In this document: positions 46,089 to 54,514 of the stretch, piece after piece | Numbering within the stretch: the stretch's first letter is position 1 | Layout of the letters: every line of letters begins with the position of its first letter | Source: CAWJMD01 sp963845675 | Lineage (GTDB): Bacteria > Actinomycetota > Actinomycetes > Actinomycetales > CAWJMD01 | NCBI GenBank assembly: GCA_963845675.1 | Contig: CAWJSX010000001.1 | Span: 1,488,001-1,552,000, forward strand | DNA length: 64,000 nt | Direction: 5' to 3' | The notes under the pieces: generated by a model | The model's input: only the letters and a program-made list of their open reading frames with translations | The model's database searches: none | Told to the model about the DNA's origin: nothing | Translations under genes and position numbers: made by a program

Positions 46089-47957
46089 TCAGCCGCGACG
46101 CGCCCGGGAGGCGGTCTTCGCGCGGTCGTTCTGGTCGAGGACGACCTTGCGGATGCGCACCGCGGCCGCAGACACCTCGACGCACTCGTCCTCCCGGCAG
46201 AACTCCAGTGACTGCTCCAGCGACAGCACCCGGGCGGGCACCAGCCGCTCGAGCTCGTCCGCGTTGGAGCGGACGTTCGTCATCTTCTTCTCCTTGGTGA
46301 TGTTGACGTCCATGTCGTCGGCGCGCGAGTTCTCGCCGACGATCATGCCCTCGTACACCTCGGTCGTCGGCGCCACGAAGAGCGTCCCGCGCTCCTGCAG
46401 GTTCGCGATGGCGTAGCCCGTCGCGACCCCGGTCCGGTCGGCGACGAGCGACCCCGACGGACGGGTCCGCAGGCCACCGAACCAGGGCTCGTAGTCCTCG
46501 AAGACGTGGTGGGCGATGCCCGTGCCCCGCGTCTCGGTCAGGAACTCGGTGCGGAACCCGATCAGGCCGCGCGAGGGGACGAGGAACTCCATCCGCACCC
46601 ACCCCGTGCCGTGGTTGGTCATCTGCTCCATGCGGCCCTTGCGGACGGCGAGCAGCTGCGTGATCGCGCCGAGGTACTCCTCGGGCGAGTCGATGGTGAG
46701 GCGCTCGACCGGCTCGTGGACCTTGCCGTCGATCTCGCGCGTGACCACCTGGGGCTTGCCGACGGTGAGCTCGAAGCCCTCGCGGCGCATCTGCTCGACG
46801 AGGATGGCCAGGGCGAGCTCGCCTCGACCCTGCACCTCCCAGGTGTCGGGGCGCTCGGTCGGCAGCACGCGCAGCGACACGTTGCCGACGAGCTCTCGAT
46901 CCAGCCGGTCCTTGACCAGACGAGCGGTCACCTTGGCGCCCTTGACCTTGCCGGCCAATGGCGACGTGTTGGTGCCGATCGTCATCGAGATGGCGGGCTC
47001 GTCGACCGTGATCAGAGGTAGCGGCCTGGGGTCCTCGGCGTCCGCCAGGGTCTCGCCGATGGTGATCTCGGCGATGCCGGCGATCGCGACGATGTCGCCC
47101 GGGCCAGCCTCCTCGGCCTGGACCCGCTCGAGCGCCTCGGTCTTCAGCAGCTCGGTGATCTTCACCCGGCTCTGCGTGCCGTCCGCCTTGCACCACATCA
47201 CGTTCTGGCCCTTGCGCAGCGTGCCCTGGTGCACGCGGCACAGCGCCAGGCGCCCGAGGAACGGGGAGGCGTCGAGGTTCGTGACGTGGGCCTGGAGCGG
47301 GTGCTCGTCGTCGTAGACCGGCGCAGGCACCGCGTCCATGATCGTCCTGAACAGCGGCTCGAGGTCTGGGCTGTCCGGGAGCCCGCCGTTCTCGGGACGC
47401 TCGAGGGAGGCCCTGCCGGCGCGGGCGCTGGCGTAGACGATCGGGAACTCGATCTGGTCCTCGGTCGCGTCCAGGTCCATGAAGAGCTCGTAGGTCTCGT
47501 CGACGACCTCGGCGATGCGGGCGTCCGGGCGGTCGACCTTGTTGACCACCAGCACCACGGGCAGGCGGGCCGTGAGCGCCTTGCGCAGCACGAAGCGCGT
47601 CTGCGGCAGCGGACCCTCGCTGGCGTCGATCAGCAGGCACACGGCGTCGACCATCGAGAGGCCGCGCTCGACCTCACCACCGAAGTCGGCGTGCCCGGGG
47701 GTGTCGATGATGTTGATCGTCACGCCGCCCTCCGGAGCGGACGGCCCGGTGTAGTGCACCCCCGTGTTCTTCGCGAGGATCGTGATGCCCTTCTCGCGCT
47801 CGAGGTCACCGGAGTCCATCGCCCTCTCGTCGACGTGCTGGTGCGCGCCGAAGGCACCCGACTGCCACAGCATGGCGTCGACGAGCGTGGTCTTGCCGTG
47901 GTCCACGTGGGCCACGATGGCGACGTTGCGGATGTCGTCGCGAGTGCGGGTGGGCAT
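46089..47957 (-). CDS. typA: Translational GTPase TypA/BipA
   Basis: A 622-residue ribosome-associated GTPase. G motifs are AHVDHGKTTLVD (G1), DTPGHADFGGEVER (G3) and VVNKVDRPDAR (G4), followed by domain II, EF-G-like III and V domains, and the BipA-specific C-terminal domain (RSGSLVADRTGVATGYAIAN, shown in part). It helps 50S assembly and stress adaptation. ATG at 47957. The gene stands alone with 22 bases before mshB; adjacency of typA and mshB matches mycobacteria (Rv1165, Rv1170). Confidence 0.94.
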   Translation of the reverse strand: MPTRTRDDIRNVAIVAHVDHGKTTLVDAMLWQSGAFGAHQHVDERAMDSGDLEREKGITILAKNTGVHYTGPSAPEGGVTINIIDTPGHADFGGEVERGLSMVDAVCLLIDASEGPLPQTRFVLRKALTARLPVVLVVNKVDRPDARIAEVVDETYELFMDLDATEDQIEFPIVYASARAGRASLERPENGGLPDSPDLEPLFRTIMDAVPAPVYDDEHPLQAHVTNLDASPFLGRLALCRVHQGTLRKGQNVMWCKADGTQSRVKITELLKTEALERVQAEEAGPGDIVAIAGIAEITIGETLADAEDPRPLPLITVDEPAISMTIGTNTSPLAGKVKGAKVTARLVKDRLDRELVGNVSLRVLPTERPDTWEVQGRGELALAILVEQMRREGFELTVGKPQVVTREIDGKVHEPVERLTIDSPEEYLGAITQLLAVRKGRMEQMTNHGTGWVRMEFLVPSRGLIGFRTEFLTETRGTGIAHHVFEDYEPWFGGLRTRPSGSLVADRTGVATGYAIANLQERGTLFVAPTTEVYEGMIVGENSRADDMDVNITKEKKMTNVRSNADELERLVPARVLSLEQSLEFCREDECVEVSAAAVRIRKVVLDQNDRAKTASRARRG

Positions 47958-48048
47958 GAAGGAGCGCTCGTTCCGGTCGACGGTGTGTCACCCCATGGTA
48001 GGTGCGACGACACGGGCGTCCGACCAGCGTGGCGTGAGGTGCCTCTCC

Positions 48049-48480
48049 CTAGCCCGTGACGAGGGACGCCGCGAGCGCCTGGACGACGGCCACGTCCCCG
48101 TCCAGCCAGTCGACCTCGAGCCATCGCCCCACCGGCAGCCACCGGAGCTCGTCGTGGTCCTCCAGCGGCTCGGGGACCCCCGTCAGCACCCGCGCCCACC
48201 AGACCGCGAGCACGGCGTGCTGACCGAGGGGCCACCACCCCGGCACAGCGGCGCCCGGAGGCCCGGTGAGGCGTCCCCCCAGCTCGACCGTGACGCCGAG
48301 CTCCTCGGCGAGCTCGCGGTGCAGGGCCTGTTCGTGGGTCTCCCCCGGCTCCACCTTGCCCCCGGGCAGCTCCCACCGGCCGGCGAGCCGTGGCGGCGCG
48401 CTGCGGCGTGCCGCCAGCAGCACCGACGGTGCCGACAGGTCGTCGACGACCGCGGCTCCCACGACCCGTACCGGCTCCAC
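48049..48480 (-). CDS. NUDIX hydrolase (MutT-like)
   Basis: A 143-residue NUDIX protein. The NUDIX box runs from GKVEPGETHEQALHRELAEE and continues LGV, with the catalytic Glu residues in REL-AEE-L. Upstream LPGG and RWELPGG are typical of MutT/CTP pyrophosphohydrolases that clean the nucleotide pool. GTG at 48480 gives the start VEPVRVVGAAV. Divergent from the PCD-VOC gene across 64 bases. Confidence 0.9.
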   Translation of the reverse strand: MEPVRVVGAAVVDDLSAPSVLLAARRSAPPRLAGRWELPGGKVEPGETHEQALHRELAEELGVTVELGGRLTGPPGAAVPGWWPLGQHAVLAVWWARVLTGVPEPLEDHDELRWLPVGRWLEVDWLDGDVAVVQALAASLVTG

Positions 48481-48544
48481 GCCGTCACTGTGCCACGCGG
48501 GGGTGCGCGTTGACCGACCTCGGCGCATCGGCAAGGGTCGGGGG

Positions 48545-49195
48545 ATGAGCCGACGCCTCGACCTGGACGAGATCACCCGACAGCTGGAGGACCTGCCGGG
48601 CTGGCGGCTGCTCCGGAGCACGCTGTCCGCCCGCTTCGACGCCCCCGACTTCGTGTCAGCGGTGGCGCTGGTGGACGAGGTCGCGCGCGCCGCGGAGGCC
48701 ATGAACCACCACCCGGACATCGACATCCGTTGGAAGCGAATCCGTTTCGACCTGTCGACGCACTCGGAGGGAGGAGTGACGCAGCTCGATGTCGAGCTGG
48801 CCCACCGCATCTCCGAGCACGCCCGCTACGCGGGGGCCGAGGCGATGACGGACGTCCCCACGCGCATCCAGATCGGCGTGGACGCGGCCGACCGCGAGAG
48901 GGTGCTGCCCTTCTGGGAGGCCGGGCTCGGACTCGTCCGGGGCATGTCGGGGGACGACCCCGAGCTGACGGACCCCCAGGGCCGCGTCCCGACCGTGTGG
49001 TTCCAGGCGATGGACCCGCCGCGGTACGAGCGCAGCCGCACCCACGTCGACGTGTACGTCCCGCGGGACGAGGCTCCCGCTCGCGTGCAGTCGGTGGTCG
49101 ACGCCGGCGGCCGACTGGTGGACGCCTCGCACGCCCCGGCCTGGTGGGTCCTCGCGGACGCCGAGGGCAACGAGCTGTGCGTCTGCGCGGAGTAG
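48545..49195 (+). CDS. 4a-hydroxytetrahydrobiopterin dehydratase fused to a VOC/glyoxalase-like domain
   Basis: A 216-residue two-domain protein. Residues 1-95 are a pterin-4a-carbinolamine dehydratase (PCD/DCoH) with the catalytic EAMNHHPDIDIRW; residues 103-216 form one VOC fold (TRIQIGVDAADRERVLPFWE, HVDVYVPRDEAPARV). The PCD domain recycles pterin cofactor or acts as a molybdopterin-linked dehydratase; the VOC domain may bind a ligand. ATG at 48545. No aromatic hydroxylase is near. This fusion also occurs in other Actinobacteria. Confidence 0.86.
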   Translation: MSRRLDLDEITRQLEDLPGWRLLRSTLSARFDAPDFVSAVALVDEVARAAEAMNHHPDIDIRWKRIRFDLSTHSEGGVTQLDVELAHRISEHARYAGAEAMTDVPTRIQIGVDAADRERVLPFWEAGLGLVRGMSGDDPELTDPQGRVPTVWFQAMDPPRYERSRTHVDVYVPRDEAPARVQSVVDAGGRLVDASHAPAWWVLADAEGNELCVCAE

Positions 49196-49216
49196 CCGGG
49201 GGTCAACCCCCAGGAC

Positions 49217-49291
49217 CACCCACGCCGACTGGTCGCAGGTGGTGCGACACGCGCGGCGTGTCGCACCACCTGCGACCAGTCGGCGTGGGTG
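49217..49291. terminator. Perfect 35-bp hairpin between convergent genes
   Basis: Arms 49217-49251 and 49257-49291 are exact complements over 35 bases with a 5-base loop CGCGG. Each arm itself contains a smaller palindrome (GTCGCA-ggtgg-TGCGAC). It lies 22 bases after the PCD-VOC stop and 31 bases from the dppF end, so it can act as a bidirectional terminator, but it is far longer than usual and lacks a T tract. Confidence 0.8.
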
Positions 49292-49321
49292 CCGGCGGCC
49301 AGTCCGTGGGAGGTGAGTCCC

Positions 49322-50428
49322 TCAGGTCACGACGATCTTGGCGTTGATCTCCGCGAAGTGGCAGGCGGCGGCGTGCCCCTCGGCGGCGCCCTCGTGCCGG
49401 ACCAGCGGCGGCTCCTCGGTCGCGCAGATGTCCTGGGCCTTCCAGCACCGCGTGCGGAACCGGCAGCCCGAGGGCGGGTTCAGCGGGCTCGGCACGTCGC
49501 CGGTGAGGATGACGCGCTCGCGCTTGCGCTCGACGTCCGGGTTCGCGGTCGGGGCCGCCGACATCAGCGCCTGCGTGTAGGGGTGCATCGGACGCTCGTA
49601 CAGCTCATCCTTGTGCGCGACCTCGACGACCTTGCCCAGGTACATCACGACCACGCGGTCGCTGATGTGGCGAACCACCGACAGGTCGTGCGCGATGAAC
49701 AGGTAGGCCAGCCCGAGGCGCTCCTGCAGGTCCTCGAAGAGGTTGACGACGCCTGCCTGGACCGACACGTCCAGGGCCGAGACCGGCTCGTCGAGCACGA
49801 GCATCTTGGGCTCGAGCGCCAGCGCACGGGCGATGCCGACGCGCTGGCGCTGGCCTCCGGAGAACTCGTGCGGGTACCGGTTGCCGTGCTCGGGGTTGAG
49901 CCCGACGAGCTTGAGCAGCTCCGCGACCCGCGCCTTGCCGGTCTTGTCGTTCTTCCAGAAGCCGTGGACCTTCAGCGGCTCGCCGACGATGTCGTTGACC
50001 GGCATCTTCGGGTTCAGCGAGGCGTACGGGTCCTGGAACACGATCTGCAGGTCACGACGCACGGCCCGCATGTCCGACGCCGACAGCTCGGTGAGCTCCT
50101 TCCCGTCGAACAGGACGGAGCCGGAGGTCGGTGTGTGCAGCTGGAGGATCGCGCGACCGGTCGTCGACTTGCCGCAGCCCGACTCCCCCACGACGCCGAG
50201 GGTCTCGCCCGCGTCGATGTGGAAGGACACGCCCGAGACCGCCTGCACCTGGCCGACGACGCTGCGCAGCAGCCCACCGCCCTTGACGGGGAAGTTCATC
50301 ACCAGCTCGTTCACCTCGAGCAGGTGCTGACCCCGGTCCGTGCGCTCGGAGGCGGACTGCGGCGACGTCTGGCTCGAAGGGGCTCCCGCCCCGGACTCGT
50401 GAGCAGGGGTGTGGGACACCTGGGTCAC
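49322..50428 (-). CDS. dppF: Dipeptide/oligopeptide ABC transporter ATP-binding protein (DppF/OppF)
   Basis: A 368-residue ATPase of the peptide importer. Walker A GESGCGKST, signature SGGQRQRVGIARAL, Walker B MLVLDEPVSALDV, and the family's C-terminal Cys cluster (CRFRTRC, KAQDIC) proposed to bind Fe-S or metal in Opp/Dpp ATPases. GTG at 50428 overlaps the upstream dppD stop by GTGA. It pairs with DppD to drive import through DppBC. Confidence 0.92.
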   Translation of the reverse strand: MTQVSHTPAHESGAGAPSSQTSPQSASERTDRGQHLLEVNELVMNFPVKGGGLLRSVVGQVQAVSGVSFHIDAGETLGVVGESGCGKSTTGRAILQLHTPTSGSVLFDGKELTELSASDMRAVRRDLQIVFQDPYASLNPKMPVNDIVGEPLKVHGFWKNDKTGKARVAELLKLVGLNPEHGNRYPHEFSGGQRQRVGIARALALEPKMLVLDEPVSALDVSVQAGVVNLFEDLQERLGLAYLFIAHDLSVVRHISDRVVVMYLGKVVEVAHKDELYERPMHPYTQALMSAAPTANPDVERKRERVILTGDVPSPLNPPSGCRFRTRCWKAQDICATEEPPLVRHEGAAEGHAAACHFAEINAKIVVT

Positions 50429-51564
50429 CGAGTCACCTCGCTCTCGGCACGGAAGTAGGCGGTCGGGTCGTCGACCTCGGCCATCTCCTGCCAGTGGTGG
50501 CAGGCGGCGAAGTGGTCGTGGTCGTCCGTCAGGGCCAGCGGTGGCTCCTTGTCGCTGCAGACCGAGGTCGACAGCGGGCACCGCGGGTTGAACGGGCACC
50601 CGCTGGGCAGGTTGATCAGGGACGGCGGCGCACCGGCGATCGGGCGCAGCCGGGAGTCCTTGCCGTCCAGGCTCGGCATCGAGCCCAGCAGCCCGGCGGT
50701 GTAGGGCATCCGAGGACGGTAGAACACGTCGTCGGTGCCGCCGACCTCGACCGGTCGGCCCGCGTACATGACGAGCACGCGGTGGGCCATGCCTGCGACG
50801 ACCCCGAGGTCGTGGGTGATGAGGATGATGGCCGCGTTGACGGCATCCTTCACCTCGATCAGCTTCTCGAGGATCTGCGCCTGCACCGTCACGTCCAGAG
50901 CGGTCGTGGGCTCGTCCGCGATGATGATGTCGGGGTTGTTGATGACCGCCATCGCGATCATCGCCCGCTGGCGCATACCGCCGGAGAACTCGTGCGGGTA
51001 GTTCTTGATCCGCTGCGACGGCTGCGGGATGCCCACGAGGTCGAGCATCTCCTCCGCACGCTTGAGCGCGTTGGACCGGGAGACGGACTCGTGCGAGCGC
51101 ACGGCCTCCGCCAGCTGGTCACCGATCGAGTACACCGGGTTCAGCGCCGTCATGGGGTCCTGGAAGATCATGGCGATCTTGCGGCCCCGCAGGCTGCGCT
51201 GCTCCTTGACGGACATCTTCAGGACGTCGTTGCCCCGGTACGTGATCGACCCGGTGATCTGGGCGGACGGCGGGAGCAGGCCCATCACGGCCATGGACGA
51301 CACGGACTTGCCCGAGCCGGACTCACCGACGATGCCGAGCACCTCGCGCTCACGCAGCGAGTAGCTGACACCGCGAACGGCCTGGACGACACCGTCCTCC
51401 GTCGGGAACCCGACGGTCAGGTCCTCGACGCGCAGGATCTCCTCGCCCTGGACGGGCGCGTCGGTGCCGGTGCCCCAGCCGTGCGTGGCGTGCATGACCT
51501 GATCGGGGTTGGCCTGCCCCATGGTGGGCGACTGGTCGCCGCGCGGGGTCGGAAGCTCGGTCAT
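50425..51564 (-). CDS. dppD: Dipeptide/oligopeptide ABC transporter ATP-binding protein (DppD/OppD)
   Basis: A 379-residue ATPase. Walker A GESGSGKSV, signature SGGMRQRAMIAMAV, Walker B DIIIADEPTTALDV, and a terminal CPFNPRCPLSTSVC cluster as in DppD/OppD. ATG at 51564 overlaps the dppC stop by ATGA, so dppC-dppD-dppF are one translationally coupled unit. Confidence 0.92.
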   Translation of the reverse strand: MTELPTPRGDQSPTMGQANPDQVMHATHGWGTGTDAPVQGEEILRVEDLTVGFPTEDGVVQAVRGVSYSLREREVLGIVGESGSGKSVSSMAVMGLLPPSAQITGSITYRGNDVLKMSVKEQRSLRGRKIAMIFQDPMTALNPVYSIGDQLAEAVRSHESVSRSNALKRAEEMLDLVGIPQPSQRIKNYPHEFSGGMRQRAMIAMAVINNPDIIIADEPTTALDVTVQAQILEKLIEVKDAVNAAIILITHDLGVVAGMAHRVLVMYAGRPVEVGGTDDVFYRPRMPYTAGLLGSMPSLDGKDSRLRPIAGAPPSLINLPSGCPFNPRCPLSTSVCSDKEPPLALTDDHDHFAACHHWQEMAEVDDPTAYFRAESEVTR

Positions 51565-52655
51565 CAGGCACGCACCCTCGTCTGTCGCGGATCGTAGGCA
51601 TCTCGCAGGCCGTCACCGATGAAGTTGACGGCGAGTGCGATGGCGATGATGAACAGGCCCGGCCACCAGAAGAGCCAGGGGCGCGTGAGGAACGCGCTCT
51701 GGTACTCGCTGATCAGCGCACCGAGCGAGGTGTCCGGCGGCTTGACGCCGAAACCGAGGAAGCTCAGGGCGGTCTCGAGGAGGATCGCCGCCGCGATGGC
51801 CAGCGTGGCCGACACGATGATGATCCCGAGGACGTTCGGCAGGATGTGACGGAAGATGATGCGGCCGCTGCTCGCACCCATCGCCTGCGCCGCCTCGACG
51901 AACTCCTTCTCGCGCAGCGAGAGGAACTCGCCTCGGACGAGGCGGGCGAGACCCGTCCACGTCACCAGGCCGAGCACGATGGCGAGCGGGATCACGCCGA
52001 ACTCGCCGAACTTGCGGCCCAGGACGGCGGCGATCACCAGCACGGGGATCGTGATCATGACGTCGGTGAACCGCATCAGCACCGACTCGATCCAGCCGCG
52101 GAAGTAGCCCGCGACGGCGCCGACGACGGTGCCGACGGTGGTGGAGACGAAGCCGACGACGAACGCGATCACGATCGAGATCTGAGCGCCGCGCATCGTC
52201 AGCGCGAAGTAGTCCTTGCCCACGTTGTCCTGGCCGAACGGGTTCTCGCCGATGCTGAGGCCGTCGCCGTCGAGCCACGGGATGAGGTCGAGGGTGGGGC
52301 GGCCGCCGTTGATCACGCTCGCGGTCGCCTTGAACCCCTTGTCCCACCATCCAGGAAGGCCGGCGTATCCGATCGAGGTGAAGGCCAGCAGGATGACGAA
52401 GACCAGCACGGCCATCCCGGCGAGGGCGCCACGGTGCCGGAAGAAGCGCAGACGGACGAGCTCACCCTGGCTACGGGCCTTGATGGTCATGCCCTGGGCG
52501 GTCGTCGTCGACGAGTCCTTGGGCTGACGCTCGTCCGAGCCTGTCTCGGACCCCGTCTCCCGGGAGGCGTCGGCCACGAGCGGCTCCTGCCCCTCGGTCT
52601 TGATGTGGGGGTCACCCTTGTCGGGGGTGGGTCCCTCTGGTGGTGTCTGGGTCAT
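51564..52655 (-). CDS. dppC: Peptide ABC transporter permease (DppC/OppC)
   Basis: A 363-residue permease with an N-terminal 80-residue cytoplasmic extension rich in Glu, Asp and Ser, a first helix (GALAGMAVLVFVILLAF) and five more. The BPD_transp EAA loop reads EFVEAAQAMGASSGRIIFRHI. Extra periplasmic loop after the first helix is as usual for OppC-type. 70 bases separate it from dppB upstream. Confidence 0.9.
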   Translation of the reverse strand: MTQTPPEGPTPDKGDPHIKTEGQEPLVADASRETGSETGSDERQPKDSSTTTAQGMTIKARSQGELVRLRFFRHRGALAGMAVLVFVILLAFTSIGYAGLPGWWDKGFKATASVINGGRPTLDLIPWLDGDGLSIGENPFGQDNVGKDYFALTMRGAQISIVIAFVVGFVSTTVGTVVGAVAGYFRGWIESVLMRFTDVMITIPVLVIAAVLGRKFGEFGVIPLAIVLGLVTWTGLARLVRGEFLSLREKEFVEAAQAMGASSGRIIFRHILPNVLGIIIVSATLAIAAAILLETALSFLGFGVKPPDTSLGALISEYQSAFLTRPWLFWWPGLFIIAIALAVNFIGDGLRDAYDPRQTRVRA

Positions 52656-52725
52656 CAGTCCCGTCCTCGTCGGTACCGCTCCTGCATTCCATCACCCTCG
52701 CACGCGCGGCGCGGGCGCGCCGGGC

Positions 52726-54255
52726 TCACGACAGCCGGATCCGGGGGTCCAGGTAGGCGTACATGATGTCGGCGATCATGTTGAAGATGACGATCGCCCC
52801 GCCGGTCACGATGAAGAACGCCATCACGGGGTTGGGGTCCACCGTGCGCAGGCCCTCGTTGAAGAGGTTTCCCATGCCCTTCCAGCCGAACACCTTCTCG
52901 GTGATGATCGCGCCACCGACGATGCCGGCGAAGTCGAACGCCATCAGCGTGGTGACGGGGATCAGCGCGTTGCGGAAGGCGTGCCGCATGACGACGGTGC
53001 GCTCGGTCAGTCCCTTGGAGCGTGCCGTCCGCACGTAGTCCTGGTTCATCACCTCGAGCATGCTCGAGCGCGTGTAGCGGGTGTACGTCGCGAACGAGAT
53101 GAGGATCAGGGCGAGGGTCGGCAGCACCAGGTGGGTCTGCTTGTCGATGTACAGCTGCCAGAAGTCGCCGGTGAAGTTCGGGGTGTCGGAGCCGATCGTC
53201 GAGACGACGCGGCCACTGACCCGGCTGCTGTACTGCGGCAGCTCCGTCATCACGTGGTCGGCGAAGATCAGCATGCTCGACAGCAGACCCGTCAGGACGG
53301 CGGCGCGGATGGCGGCCGACCGCTCGATGTCGCCGATCGCGTACCCGATGGCGGCGCAGACCGCGATCGTCATGGCGACGAGGCCGATGATGATCCACCA
53401 GGTCGGGTTGATCAGGACTGGCCCGGTGGCCAGGTAGCTGATCGCACCACCGACCGCGGCGAGCAGGGCGGCGTAGAGCACCCGGCGCTTGCCGAGTCCC
53501 GAGACGAGGACGGTGACGCCGACGGCGATCGCCAGCGAGCTGACGAGGATCATGCCCAGCCCTAGGCCGGGCGTCTCGAACCAGCGCGTCAGGGAGAGGT
53601 AGGCCAGCACGGCTGCGGTGCCGAGGGCTGCGGACGTGAACACGATCGCGCGCCGACGCAGGTTCCCGCCGATCACGGCCATCCAGAACAGGGCCGAGAT
53701 GATGGCCAGGGCGACGATCACCAGCGGCGGGATGACGGGGTCGCCCAGCCAGTCGTTGAACTTGATGGCGCCGTACTGCTTGAGCAGAACCGCGATCCAG
53801 AACGACGGGAGCGAGAAGAAGAGGAACGACGCGAAGGTGATCGTGTAGTCGAAACCGCTGTACTGACGCAGGGCCGAGATGATCCCGACCGCGATGCCCA
53901 GGATGATCGCGACGATCGCGGCCGTGACCACGAGTCGCATCGTCGACGCGAAGGCCAGCGCCAGGAGGGCGTCGACGCTCTGCCCGATCCGGTTCGTGCC
54001 GAGGTCGCACTTCGCGAACGGCAGCACGCAGCCGCCGATTCCCTGCAGCCAGCCCAGGTAGCGCAGCGGCACCGGGGTGTCGAGCTGCAGGTTCTCGCGA
54101 CGCTGGGCGATCTTCGCGTCGCGGCTGGGGGTGCGGTCCTCGCGCAGGTCGAAGATGGGGTCGCCCGAGTTCGCCGTGAGCACGTACACGAGCAGGGTGG
54201 CTGCGAGGAGGACGAACACCGACACGATCAGCCGGCGGATGATGAAGACGAGCAC
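52726..54255 (-). CDS. dppB: Peptide ABC transporter permease (DppB/OppB), enlarged
   Basis: A 509-residue permease, against about 310-340 for normal DppB. The N-terminus (MLVFIIRRLIVSVFVLLAAT) and the C-terminal core with the EAA loop (VRTARSKGLTERTVVMRHAF) are standard. Between about residues 180 and 350 there is an extra block with four or five added hydrophobic helices and no frameshift. The added block probably adds membrane-spanning segments; similar long forms exist in some Actinobacteria. It lies 259 bases after the binding-protein gene, separated by a hairpin. Confidence 0.88.
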   Translation of the reverse strand: MLVFIIRRLIVSVFVLLAATLLVYVLTANSGDPIFDLREDRTPSRDAKIAQRRENLQLDTPVPLRYLGWLQGIGGCVLPFAKCDLGTNRIGQSVDALLALAFASTMRLVVTAAIVAIILGIAVGIISALRQYSGFDYTITFASFLFFSLPSFWIAVLLKQYGAIKFNDWLGDPVIPPLVIVALAIISALFWMAVIGGNLRRRAIVFTSAALGTAAVLAYLSLTRWFETPGLGLGMILVSSLAIAVGVTVLVSGLGKRRVLYAALLAAVGGAISYLATGPVLINPTWWIIIGLVAMTIAVCAAIGYAIGDIERSAAIRAAVLTGLLSSMLIFADHVMTELPQYSSRVSGRVVSTIGSDTPNFTGDFWQLYIDKQTHLVLPTLALILISFATYTRYTRSSMLEVMNQDYVRTARSKGLTERTVVMRHAFRNALIPVTTLMAFDFAGIVGGAIITEKVFGWKGMGNLFNEGLRTVDPNPVMAFFIVTGGAIVIFNMIADIMYAYLDPRIRLS

Positions 54256-54424
54256 GTCTCACCTCTCGGGTCTCTCGGGGCCGGGTAGGCCCTGATCCGG
54301 GCGACGGAAGCCGTCGAGATCGCGCACTGCGTCGTGCGTGATCGCGGGATGACACTAGTGCGCTGGGCAGCGCGGCGACACAGTAACCGACCGATCGGGC
54401 GGGTCACGATGTGGCTGCTCGCAC

Positions 54425-54457
54425 GAGGGGGCCGGGAGCCTAGGCTCCCGACCCCCT
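54425..54457 (-). terminator. Hairpin between dppA and dppB
   Basis: A perfect 16-bp palindrome GGGAGCCTAGGCTCCC (54434-54449) flanked by complementary GGGGG/CCCCC runs. On the minus strand it follows the substrate-binding protein gene and precedes dppB, so it would lower permease transcription relative to the binding protein, as in many importer operons. Confidence 0.7.
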
Positions 54458-54514
54458 CCCGAGGTGCGCTGCCCTACTGGCGGTCAGCGCGCTCCGGTGT
54501 TGAGCGGTGTTGCG

